The position numbers and the translations under genes are program-made. DNA of 64,000 bases from Halotalea alkalilenta DSM 17697 (GTDB lineage: Bacteria > Pseudomonadota > Gammaproteobacteria > Pseudomonadales > Halomonadaceae), in assembly GCF_000621205.1 (NCBI RefSeq), contig NZ_JHYY01000026.1, forward strand, positions 1 to 64,000. Reading direction: 5' to 3'. This document shows, piece after piece, positions 28,433-35,994 of this stretch (within the stretch, counting starts at the first letter, position 1; each line of letters begins with the position of its first letter). A model generated the notes under the pieces. It made no database searches. It worked only from the letters and a program-made list of their open reading frames with translations, and was not told where the DNA came from.

Positions 28433-30829
28433 ATGAAGAATGAAGCCGGCGCCAGGGGCGTCTGCGGTTGGCTACTGCTATTGCTCGGGCTGGCAGTCGC
28501 CGTTCTTGGATTGGCGATGGGCATCGGGGGGGGCTACCTGGTCTTCCTTGGCGGCAGCTGGTACTTCCTGCTGATGGGTGCTGCGATGTTGGTCTCCGGG
28601 GTGCTGGTGGCCGCTCGCAAGCCGCTGGGGGCCTGGCTCTACGCGGTGGCTTTCGTCGCGACGGCATTCTGGGCGGTGGCGGATGCTGGCTTCGAGTTCT
28701 GGCCGCTGGTCTCGCGGTTGATGACGTTCGCGGTGATCGCAGTGGTGATCGCCCTGGCCTACCCGGCGCTGGTGCGCTCCTCGGGCGGGAGCGGCGGACG
28801 CGGTGGCTATGCGCTGGCCGGTGTGATGGCGCTCGCAGTGGTCGCGGCGATGGGCTACATGTTCGTTCCGAGTCCGGTAGTGCGCGCCACCTCGATGCCT
28901 GACGTAGTGCCGGTCGCCGAGGGGCAGGCACAGACTGACTGGAAAGCATGGGGTAATACCGTCGCGGGTGATCGCTTCGCCGCACTCGATCAGATCACCA
29001 AGGACAATATCGCTCAGTTGGAGGTCGCCTGGACTTTCCGCACCGGCGATATACCGGAAAGTACTGGCTCTGGTGCCGAGGACCAGAATACTCCGCTGCA
29101 GGTCGGTGACACCCTCTATCACTGCACCGCCTATGGCAAGGTGTTCGCCCTGGACGTCGATAGTGGTACCGAGCGCTGGCGTTTCGATCCGCAGGCCGAG
29201 TCGCCGAACTGGCAGCGTTGCCGCGGACTGGGCTACTACGAGGACGCGCCGGTCGAAGCCGCTTCGAGTTCGAGCGACGCCGCCGCCCAGGCGACAGCGG
29301 CCTGCCGCCGGCGCCTGTTCCTGCCAACCATCGACGCTCGCCTGATCGCCATCGACGCGGAGACCGGCGAGCCTTGCGCGGATTTTGGCGACGATGGCAC
29401 GGTCGATCTCCAGGCGGATATGGGGCAGGTCAACGATGGTTGGTACCAGCAGACCTCGACCCCGCTGGTTGCCGGCAACCTGGTGGTGGTCGGCGGACGT
29501 GTCGCCGACAACTTCTCCGTCGACGAGCCGCCGGGGGTGGTCCGCGCCTTCGACGTACATAGCGGTGAGTTGGTCTGGGCCTGGGATCCGGGCAACCCTG
29601 AGACCACCCAGCGTCCGCCGCAAGGCGAGACCTACACCCGTGGTACACCCAACGTATGGTCGGCGATGTCCTACGACCCCGAGCTTGGCCTGATCTACCT
29701 GCCTACCGGCAATGCGACGCCTGACTTCTATGCCGGGCAGCGTACCGAGCTGGATGATCAGTACAGTTCGTCGGTGGTCGCGGTCGAGGCCGCAACCGGC
29801 CGGGTGCGCTGGCACTATCAGATGACCCATCACGACCTGTGGGACTTCGACATTCCGGCGCAGCCGTTGCTCTACGATGTTCCCGATGGTCAAGGCGGCA
29901 CCTTGCCGGCGCTGATCCAGATCACCAAGCAGGGCGAGATCTTCATGCTCGATCGCGAGACTGGGGAGCCCATCGCCGAAGTCGAGGAGCGTCCGGTACC
30001 GCAAGGCAACATGCCTGGAGAGCGCTATTCCCCGACCCAGCCGTTCTCGGTCGGGTTGCCCTCGATCGGCAATGAGACCCTGACCGAATCGGACATGTGG
30101 GGTGCCACTCCATTCGATCAGCTGCTATGCAGGATCGAGTTCAAGCAGATGCGCTATGACGGGCCCTATACCCCGCCGGGCATGGATCGCGCGCTGCAGT
30201 TCCCCGGCTCGCTGGGTGGCATGAACTGGGGCAGCGTGTCGGTGGATCCGACCACCCACTACATGTTCGTCAACGACATGCGTCTGGGGCTGGCCCATTA
30301 CATGATCCCGCGTGATCAGATCGCCGCCGGTGCCAGTGGCATCGAGATGGGGGTGGTGCCGCAGGAGGGCACGCCATTCGGCGCGATGCGGCAACGCTTC
30401 CTGTCGCCGCTGGGGATCCCCTGCCAGAAGCCGCCGTTTGGCACCATGTCGGCCATCGATCTGCAGACCCGGGAGCTGGTCTGGCAGGTACCGGTCGGTA
30501 CCGTGCAGGATACGGGCCCGCTCGGAGTCAAGATGCACATGCCGATCCCGATCGGCATGCCGACCCTCGGAGCTTCGCTGGCCACCCAGTCTGGTCTGGT
30601 GTTCTTCGCCGGCACCCAGGACTACTACCTGCGTGCCTTCGACAGCGCCACCGGCGAGGAGATCTGGAAGGCGCGGCTGCCGGTGGGCAGTCAATCCGGC
30701 CCGATGACCTACGTGTCTCCGAACACCGGCAAGCAGTACGTGGTAGTCAGCGCGGGTGGGGCACGCCAGTCACCCGACCGCGGTGACTACGTGATCGGCT
30801 ATGCGCTGCCCGGTGACGCTACGCAGTGA
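28433..30829 (+). CDS. gcd: Membrane-bound PQQ-dependent glucose dehydrogenase
   Basis: The 798-residue enzyme has five N-terminal membrane helices (to about residue 150) and an eight-bladed PQQ propeller facing the periplasm. It begins with DWKAWGNTVAGDRFAALDQI and has QNTPLQVGDTLYHCTAYGKVFALD and MTHHDLWDFDIPAQP. It oxidises aldoses such as glucose to gluconolactone and passes electrons to ubiquinone. Length is normal for Gcd. PQQ synthesis genes are not in this window. It is transcribed alone. Confidence 0.95.
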   Translation: MKNEAGARGVCGWLLLLLGLAVAVLGLAMGIGGGYLVFLGGSWYFLLMGAAMLVSGVLVAARKPLGAWLYAVAFVATAFWAVADAGFEFWPLVSRLMTFAVIAVVIALAYPALVRSSGGSGGRGGYALAGVMALAVVAAMGYMFVPSPVVRATSMPDVVPVAEGQAQTDWKAWGNTVAGDRFAALDQITKDNIAQLEVAWTFRTGDIPESTGSGAEDQNTPLQVGDTLYHCTAYGKVFALDVDSGTERWRFDPQAESPNWQRCRGLGYYEDAPVEAASSSSDAAAQATAACRRRLFLPTIDARLIAIDAETGEPCADFGDDGTVDLQADMGQVNDGWYQQTSTPLVAGNLVVVGGRVADNFSVDEPPGVVRAFDVHSGELVWAWDPGNPETTQRPPQGETYTRGTPNVWSAMSYDPELGLIYLPTGNATPDFYAGQRTELDDQYSSSVVAVEAATGRVRWHYQMTHHDLWDFDIPAQPLLYDVPDGQGGTLPALIQITKQGEIFMLDRETGEPIAEVEERPVPQGNMPGERYSPTQPFSVGLPSIGNETLTESDMWGATPFDQLLCRIEFKQMRYDGPYTPPGMDRALQFPGSLGGMNWGSVSVDPTTHYMFVNDMRLGLAHYMIPRDQIAAGASGIEMGVVPQEGTPFGAMRQRFLSPLGIPCQKPPFGTMSAIDLQTRELVWQVPVGTVQDTGPLGVKMHMPIPIGMPTLGASLATQSGLVFFAGTQDYYLRAFDSATGEEIWKARLPVGSQSGPMTYVSPNTGKQYVVVSAGGARQSPDRGDYVIGYALPGDATQ

Positions 30830-30890
30830 ACGCTGCCTATGCGCTGATGCAGCGGCCGTAGAGAGAAAGAGCATAGCAAGAGGGAAACGA

Positions 30891-30913
30891 AGCCCGGCGC
30901 GCGGCGCCGGGCT
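30891..30913. terminator. Hairpin after gcd
   Basis: A perfect 10-bp stem (agcccggcgc / gcgccgggct) with a 3-nt loop lies between gcd and the convergent DUF2218 gene. There is no T run, so termination may be bidirectional but weak. Confidence 0.55.
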
Positions 30914-30963
30914 CCGCTCATCGGCGCCCTGCCGACACCCTTCGCGATCGGGCGGACGCTGGT

Positions 30964-31257
30964 TCATCCACGCCGCCACTCGAGAGTGAGCGTCTCGTCG
31001 CGAGGTGCGAACCGCTCCAGGTGCTCCTTGATCACTGCTTCCAAGTGACCAAGCGCAGCCTCGTCATCGCCGTCCAGCTGGACAACGAGATTACTTCCCT
31101 GTGTCGTCAGCAGGCAGCGTCCGCGGGAGAACTGGATCCGCAGCCCGTCGGCGTGCTCGCTGAGCGTAAGATTTTCCTTATGAGCCCAGTGTCGCTTGAG
31201 CTTGTTGATCACCAGTTCGGGATTGGTCGTCGACGCTAAAGCGTGTGAGACTGGCAT
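30964..31257 (-). CDS. DUF2218 family protein
   Basis: The 97-residue protein fits DUF2218: a conserved N-terminal block with KLKRHWAHK, a central beta strand, and a C-terminal HLEAVIKEHLERFAPRDETLTLEW. No enzymatic function is known; some members are near iron or siderophore genes. Nothing here links it to metal handling. Confidence 0.75.
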   Translation of the reverse strand: MPVSHALASTTNPELVINKLKRHWAHKENLTLSEHADGLRIQFSRGRCLLTTQGSNLVVQLDGDDEAALGHLEAVIKEHLERFAPRDETLTLEWRRG

Positions 31258-31371
31258 GCTATGCTCCGGCAGATAGTGGTGTCCTGAGAGATGTCATTTT
31301 AGCGGGCTAATTAATGGTTGGGCCGTCTTCGGAGACGGGTTGCGCAAGATCAGATCAAGAAGGGGATGAAA

Positions 31372-31884
31372 ATGTCGAGGAGTCGGCTGACAAGGGCCAG
31401 GACATTGGTGGCCGCAGCCTTGGTGTCGGGAATGCTGGCGGGGTGCGGCGGAGCGGATGACGAGCCGGAGCAGACCGGTCCGACGCCCTCGACCGATTCG
31501 TCACGCGTGAGCCAGGCGGGTGCTTCCCAGGAGGATGCCCAGGTACAGTCGCAGGTCTTCCGCGGTACCTTGCCGTGTGCTTCGTGCGAGGGAATCGAGA
31601 CCGAGCTGACCCTGCGCTTCACCGGGGACGAGCAGCCCAGCGGCTTCTCGCTCAAGGAGACCTACAAGGGAACTGACGAGGGCACTCAGGTCGAGCTGTC
31701 GGAAGGTCAGTGGACGCAGGTCACCGGCACCTCGGCGGATCAGAACGCAGTGGTCTACCAGCTCGATCCCCAAGGCGAACACCAGCGTTTCTTCCAACGC
31801 ATCGATGAAAATACCCTGCGCATGCTCGATCTCAGCATGGAGCCGATCGACTCGGCGCTTGATTACGAACTGACCCGCGAGTAA
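31372..31884 (+). CDS. NlpE-like lipoprotein, second paralogue
   Basis: The 170-residue lipoprotein has signal peptide and lipobox MLAGC, then an acidic Ser/Thr/Pro linker and the domain start VFRGTLPCASCEGIET with the CxxC pair. It is the paralogue of 2124-2597. The ATG at 31372 fits AGGGG with a 6-nt gap; the in-frame ATG at 31366 has no room for a site. It may report copper or envelope stress. Confidence 0.8.
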   Translation: MSRSRLTRARTLVAAALVSGMLAGCGGADDEPEQTGPTPSTDSSRVSQAGASQEDAQVQSQVFRGTLPCASCEGIETELTLRFTGDEQPSGFSLKETYKGTDEGTQVELSEGQWTQVTGTSADQNAVVYQLDPQGEHQRFFQRIDENTLRMLDLSMEPIDSALDYELTRE

Positions 31885-31904
31885 GCACCCCACGCGCGCC
31901 GCCG

Positions 31905-32960
31905 CTAGGCGCCGAGCCTGGGGTAGTCGGTATAGCCGTGGGCGCCTTCGGAGTAGAACGTTTCCGGCTCTGGTACATTGAGTGCGGCGCGGCGCTCGAA
32001 GCGCTCGACCAGATCAGGGTTGGCGATGTAGAGCTGGCCGAACGCCACTGCGTCCGCATCGCCGCGCTCGATGGCAGCTTCGGCCTGATCGAGATCGAAC
32101 TTCTCGTTGGCGATGAAGGGGCCGCCGAAACGGCGCTTGATCATCGGCCCGAGGCTGTCCTCTCCAAGGTACTCACGAGCGCAGATGAAGGCTATTTCTC
32201 GGACGCCGAGCTGGTCGGCGACATAGCCGAACAGCGCCTCCGGGTTCTCGTCTCCCATCGAGTGGGTATCGCCTCGTGGGGCGAGATGGACACCCACCCG
32301 CTCAGCCCCCCAGACCTCGATACAGGCATCGGTCACTTCCAGCAGCAGCCGCGCGCGATGTTCGATCGGGCCGCCATAGGCATCATCGCGATGATTGCTG
32401 GCGGTTTGCAGGAACTGATCGAGCAGGTAGCCATTCGCGCCGTGGATCTCGACCCCGTCGAAACCGGCCTGCAGGGCGTTTTCCGCGCCACGGCGATAGT
32501 CCGCTATCACACCAGGAATTTCATCGATCTCGAGCGCCCGGGGAATGGGATGGAGGGTCTTCGGCCGCATTCGCCTGACGGGGCCCTCTGCGGCGATCGC
32601 GCTGGGGGCTACCGGATCGCGGCCATCGAGATAGTGCGGGTGAGAGATTCGCCCCACATGCCAGAGCTGCAGGAAAATCCGCCCGCCCGCTTGGTGCACG
32701 GCGTAGGTGACTCCGCGCCAACCTTCGATCTGGGCTTGAGACCAGATGCCCGGCGTATCCGGATAGCCAACGCCCATCGGCGTCACCGAAGTGGCTTCGC
32801 TGATGATCAGTCCCGCTGAGGCGCGCTGGCGGTAGTATTCGGCCATGAGTGCATTGGGTACGCGGCCCGCGCTGGCCCGGGAACGCGTCAGCGGGGCCAT
32901 GATGATTCGGTTGGGTAGCGTCAGATCGCCCATTCGAAAAGAATCGAACAAGTTGGGCAT
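31905..32960 (-). CDS. Old yellow enzyme family NADH:flavin oxidoreductase
   Basis: The 351-residue FMN TIM-barrel enzyme resembles NemA/N-ethylmaleimide reductase and reduces activated alkenes, maleimides or nitro compounds. The family N-terminus FDSFRMGDLTLPNRIIMAPLTRSRA, the GFDGVEIHGANGYLLDQFL catalytic stretch and the phosphate loop with AFGQLYIANPDL are intact. A regulator such as NemR is not adjacent. Confidence 0.93.
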   Translation of the reverse strand: MPNLFDSFRMGDLTLPNRIIMAPLTRSRASAGRVPNALMAEYYRQRASAGLIISEATSVTPMGVGYPDTPGIWSQAQIEGWRGVTYAVHQAGGRIFLQLWHVGRISHPHYLDGRDPVAPSAIAAEGPVRRMRPKTLHPIPRALEIDEIPGVIADYRRGAENALQAGFDGVEIHGANGYLLDQFLQTASNHRDDAYGGPIEHRARLLLEVTDACIEVWGAERVGVHLAPRGDTHSMGDENPEALFGYVADQLGVREIAFICAREYLGEDSLGPMIKRRFGGPFIANEKFDLDQAEAAIERGDADAVAFGQLYIANPDLVERFERRAALNVPEPETFYSEGAHGYTDYPRLGA

Positions 32961-33117
32961 AATCGAGCTCCATGATGGAAGGTGAGCGACGTTCTGGACG
33001 TCAAGAGGACGTCAGCAGCTTAGACCTTGGTCCAGGTCATGGCTAGCAGGCGAAAGACCATCGCATCGATCAAGCGCGTCAAGAGCTATCCGTGCCCTCT
33101 GGTGGCCCAAGGGGGGC

Positions 33118-33474
33118 TTACTGAATTTTCTCCTTGGCGCTCTGGTAAACGTCGCTGACGTTATCCTTGATGCTGTCCCAAGTGCTGGTGGACTCCTGAT
33201 CATCACCTTCCTGGACGCGCTCTTGCGCACTGTCCGGATCCAGCGAGTGCTGTGGCGCGGTCGGCGTGGAATCGCCATCCTGCGTGGTGGCGCCCTGCTC
33301 CTCGCCCGGTGCCGTCGGGGTGGTACCCTGGTCTTGATCCCGTTCAGGGCTCGGCGTCGAAGCTGCCGTGCCTGAGGACTCATTGTTGTTGCTCGAGTCC
33401 TCCTGCGCCGAGGCCACCCCCGTGGCGAGAAAGCCGAGGGAAAGGGCTAGAGCGAGAATGCCTTTGCGTTGCAT
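33118..33474 (-). CDS. Secreted low-complexity protein
   Basis: The 118-residue product has a clear signal peptide ending VASAQE and then a Ser/Thr/Pro/Glu/Gln/Asp-rich disordered mature part. The C-terminus (STWDSIKDNVSDVYQSAKEKIQ) looks like one amphipathic helix. No known family was recognised. The ATG at 33474 puts the signal peptide at the N-terminus. Confidence 0.65.
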   Translation of the reverse strand: MQRKGILALALSLGFLATGVASAQEDSSNNNESSGTAASTPSPERDQDQGTTPTAPGEEQGATTQDGDSTPTAPQHSLDPDSAQERVQEGDDQESTSTWDSIKDNVSDVYQSAKEKIQ

Positions 33475-33789
33475 GGCTGACTCCTTGACTCGGTTGCATA
33501 GCGAAAGAACGGCTACCGCCGCTTCCTGCGGTCCTTTCAGTAGTAGCAGCTCCAGCGCGCTACGCACGTTTCCATCAGGGAGCCGTTGCTGGCCGTAGGA
33601 TCAGGTCCGAGGAGAAGGGGCCCGATATCTTGCCGGGAAATGGTTGGCAAAAGAGCGTACCTGGCATTCGGTTTCATCCGGTCGAGCAGCGCCTCGTCGA
33701 GTGATCTCCTCGGGCGTCCTATGCAAAGAGATTTTTCCATGGTGGTGTGATAAAAACTATGGCCTCATCGGCCGTTCAGCTTGAACATC
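33475..33789. other. Gap before the LysE-type gene
   Basis: These 315 bp hold no gene I can support. A 67-codon minus-strand frame (33537-33740) shows no family resemblance and may be a relic. Confidence 0.4.
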
Positions 33790-34389
33790 ATGTCGTATTC
33801 ACATGAGTGGTTCCTGTCCCTGCTCGCGATAATCGCGATCCTGATCACCCCGGGACCTACGAATACTTTGCTCGCTGCCTCAGGCCTGAACCGCGGCGTG
33901 CGAAGCTCGTTGGCGCTGATTCCGGTCGAGCTATGTGGCTATGGTGTATCGATCGCTACCTGGGGTTATCTGCTGATCTCGCTCTCGGCCAATTTTCCTT
34001 TGCTGCCTCATGTGATTAAGCTTCTATGCGCCATCTTCATCATCTGGCTCGCGTTCAAGATGTGGCGAACCACCTTGGCGATCGGTGAAGTCAGAGCCTC
34101 TCCCGTGGGTAAGAGGGCGCTGTTCATGGCGACACTCCTCAATCCCAAGGGGCTTTTGTTCGCAAGCGCTGTGTTTCCTTCCTCGGCATTCGTGGATTTG
34201 CCCGGTTTCGCGGCACAGTTCTTGGTCTTCGCTCTGCTGCTGATACCTATTGCCTGTGGTTGGATAGCCTTTGGTGCACTGCTTGGCAGTGGCCGGGTGC
34301 CATGGCTTCGGCCGGACTATCTCCAGAGAGGGGCTGCCCTCGTATTGGCGATATTCGCCCTGTCGATCGGTATGAGCGCGTTGTCCTAG
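33790..34389 (+). CDS. LysE/RhtB family exporter
   Basis: The 199-residue protein has six predicted membrane helices and the LysE-superfamily start ITPGPTNTLLAASGLNRG. The family exports amino acids and related metabolites. The ATG at 33790 is used, but a TTG nine bases earlier is possible since no clear ribosome site is seen. Substrate is not predictable. Confidence 0.85.
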   Translation: MSYSHEWFLSLLAIIAILITPGPTNTLLAASGLNRGVRSSLALIPVELCGYGVSIATWGYLLISLSANFPLLPHVIKLLCAIFIIWLAFKMWRTTLAIGEVRASPVGKRALFMATLLNPKGLLFASAVFPSSAFVDLPGFAAQFLVFALLLIPIACGWIAFGALLGSGRVPWLRPDYLQRGAALVLAIFALSIGMSALS

Positions 34390-34606
34390 TGGCTGTTGGT
34401 GGCCGATTTTACGAGCGTCTTCGCTTTACGCTGGGATGGATGGCGATTGTTGATATCGCCATCGCATGTGAATTGATCGTGCTGAATTATTGCCATTATC
34501 ACGCGGAAAATGAAGAACTGAGCGTGCGCGGGAGAGCCGATGGCCGCGCGGAGAACCTGACGGTATGGGGCTCCATGTACCGCTCTTCATTCGGGTCGGA
34601 GGCTAC

Positions 34607-35320
34607 ATGATCATCCAAGCCTGCCTCAACGGCGCACGTCCCCACGACTTTCATCCTCGACTTCCTTTGACGCCTCAGGCTATGGCCATGGATGGGGCCG
34701 CCTGTATCTATTCCGGTGCGAGCGAACTCCACCTTCATCCCCGCGGCTCGAACGGCCAGGAGAGCTTGCAGGCCGTGGACGCAACCATCCGTGCCGTTCG
34801 CCTCGCCTGCCCTGGCACCCTCATCGGAGTGTCGACCGGGGCTTGGATCGAAAACGACGAGCAGCGCACCCGCAGTGCAATCGCCAGTTGGACCGAACTG
34901 CCGGACTACGCCTCGGTGAACTTGTCGGAACCGGATGCGCCAGCGGTCATCGACCTTCTTCATCGACGCGGGATCGGAGTCGAGGCGGGTCTCGCCAGCG
35001 TGGCCGACGCGAAGCGCTTCGTCGCGCTTCCCGCTCGAGGCCGGGTTTTTCGCGTACTGATCGAAATCGAAGAGCAGGATCTCGAAGTCGCGTACCAGAT
35101 AGCGGAAGGCATTGCAGCTGTGCTTCAGCGTGCGAATGTACGGCGTCCAATCCTGCTTCACGGCTTCGACGAGACGCTCTGGCCCTTCGTTGAGCTCGCA
35201 CGGGAGCGACGATGGTCGACCCGCGTCGGCCTGGAAGACGGTCAATACCTCAGGGATGGCACCCTCGCGCCCGATAACGCGGCCCTGGTCGCCGCCGCAG
35301 CGGCCATCCTCCGCGACTAG
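34607..35320 (+). CDS. DUF849/BKACE family protein (beta-keto acid cleavage type)
   Basis: The 237-residue protein starts MIIQACLNGARP and has the zinc-binding HLHPRGSNGQES motif and a C-terminal RVGLEDGQYLRDG, both marks of the 3-keto-5-aminohexanoate cleavage family. Members condense a beta-keto acid with acetyl-CoA. At 237 residues it is shorter than the usual 270-310. A GGAGG site 5 nt upstream fixes the start. Substrate unknown. Confidence 0.85.
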   Translation: MIIQACLNGARPHDFHPRLPLTPQAMAMDGAACIYSGASELHLHPRGSNGQESLQAVDATIRAVRLACPGTLIGVSTGAWIENDEQRTRSAIASWTELPDYASVNLSEPDAPAVIDLLHRRGIGVEAGLASVADAKRFVALPARGRVFRVLIEIEEQDLEVAYQIAEGIAAVLQRANVRRPILLHGFDETLWPFVELARERRWSTRVGLEDGQYLRDGTLAPDNAALVAAAAAILRD

Positions 35321-35406
35321 CCGGTTGGTCGGAGTATAGGAATGCGCTGGCCGCCATGAGCCTCGTCGGGGCGCCTCGTCGATGGCGGTTCGGGCATGCT
35401 CCAGAC

Positions 35407-35440
35407 AAAGAAAAAGGCCACCGCTTGCGCGATGGCCCTT
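35407..35440 (-). terminator. Minus-strand terminator
   Basis: Read on the minus strand, GGCCATCGCGCAAGCGGTGG folds with its CC flank into a GC-rich hairpin followed by TTTTTCTTT. It would end a transcript coming from the right, perhaps the original tmRNA or a lost gene. Confidence 0.7.
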
Positions 35441-35614
35441 TCCTGGATTGGTGGTGTGATGGCACCCTGCGACAAACCTATGTAACTCAGCACTTTATAG
35501 TCCCTTCCCACGCCTGCGGAAAGGTGCGGACTCCAGTCCTAACTGCCATCAATCCCATCAGTTCTCCGTAACTGAGGTCTTCCGCCAAAGTTTTCACACA
35601 GCACGCCAATTTAT

Positions 35615-35634
35615 GGGAATTGAACCCGCGTCCG
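35615..35634 (-). other. tmRNA T-arm-like attachment-site relic
   Basis: On the minus strand the 20 bases CGGACGCGGGTTCAATTCCC match the conserved T-arm region near the 3' end of tmRNA (ssrA). The bases beyond it do not restore a T-stem, acceptor stem or CCA, so it is not a functional tmRNA. Phages and islands often integrate in ssrA at this sequence, and accessory genes begin directly to its right. It may mark one end of the element. Confidence 0.5.
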
Positions 35635-35781
35635 TTTTCTGTAGCAAGGAGCGGAGTGTATGAGGCGTGGATTCGATCTTTAGCCATTTCCGTTCGCGCT
35701 GAACTGCTGGCCTATGCTGTCGTTGTATGGGAGAATTGGCAACCATTGGCAATTCTCATTCATCATCTGCAAAGGCAAACG

Positions 35782-35994
35782 ATGGCAGACCCGGAAGGCG
35801 AAATTCTGACTCTGGACGAGGTGGCCGTCTACTTGAAGGCTGGCAAGCGCACCGTCTACCGCCTTGCGGCGGAAGGCAAGCTCCCGGCTTTCAAGTTGGG
35901 CGGCACTTGGCGTTTCCGTCGCAGCGATCTGGATCGGTGGATCGCCAGTCGCATCAGCAAAGGGATGGTGGATGGCGACGAGGGAGCGGAATGA
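35782..35994 (+). CDS. Excisionase-type helix-turn-helix protein
   Basis: The 70-residue MerR/excisionase-like winged-HTH protein has the motif TLDEVAVYLKAGKRTVYRLA followed by the wing KLGGTWRFRRSDLDRW. Such proteins act as phage excisionases or as small regulators of defence operons. The stop overlaps the helicase start (ATGA), so it is the first gene of a five-gene operon. This coupling favours an operon role over excision. Confidence 0.85.
   Translation: MADPEGEILTLDEVAVYLKAGKRTVYRLAAEGKLPAFKLGGTWRFRRSDLDRWIASRISKGMVDGDEGAE

Noticed and set aside
28478..30004. A 508-codon minus-strand frame opposite gcd
   Set aside because: Antisense shadow of the dehydrogenase, rich in His/Arg as typical for such shadows.
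35487..35687. Functional tmRNA on the minus strand
   Set aside because: Only the T-arm is recognisable; no acceptor stem, CCA, tag frame or tRNA-like D-arm was found nearby.
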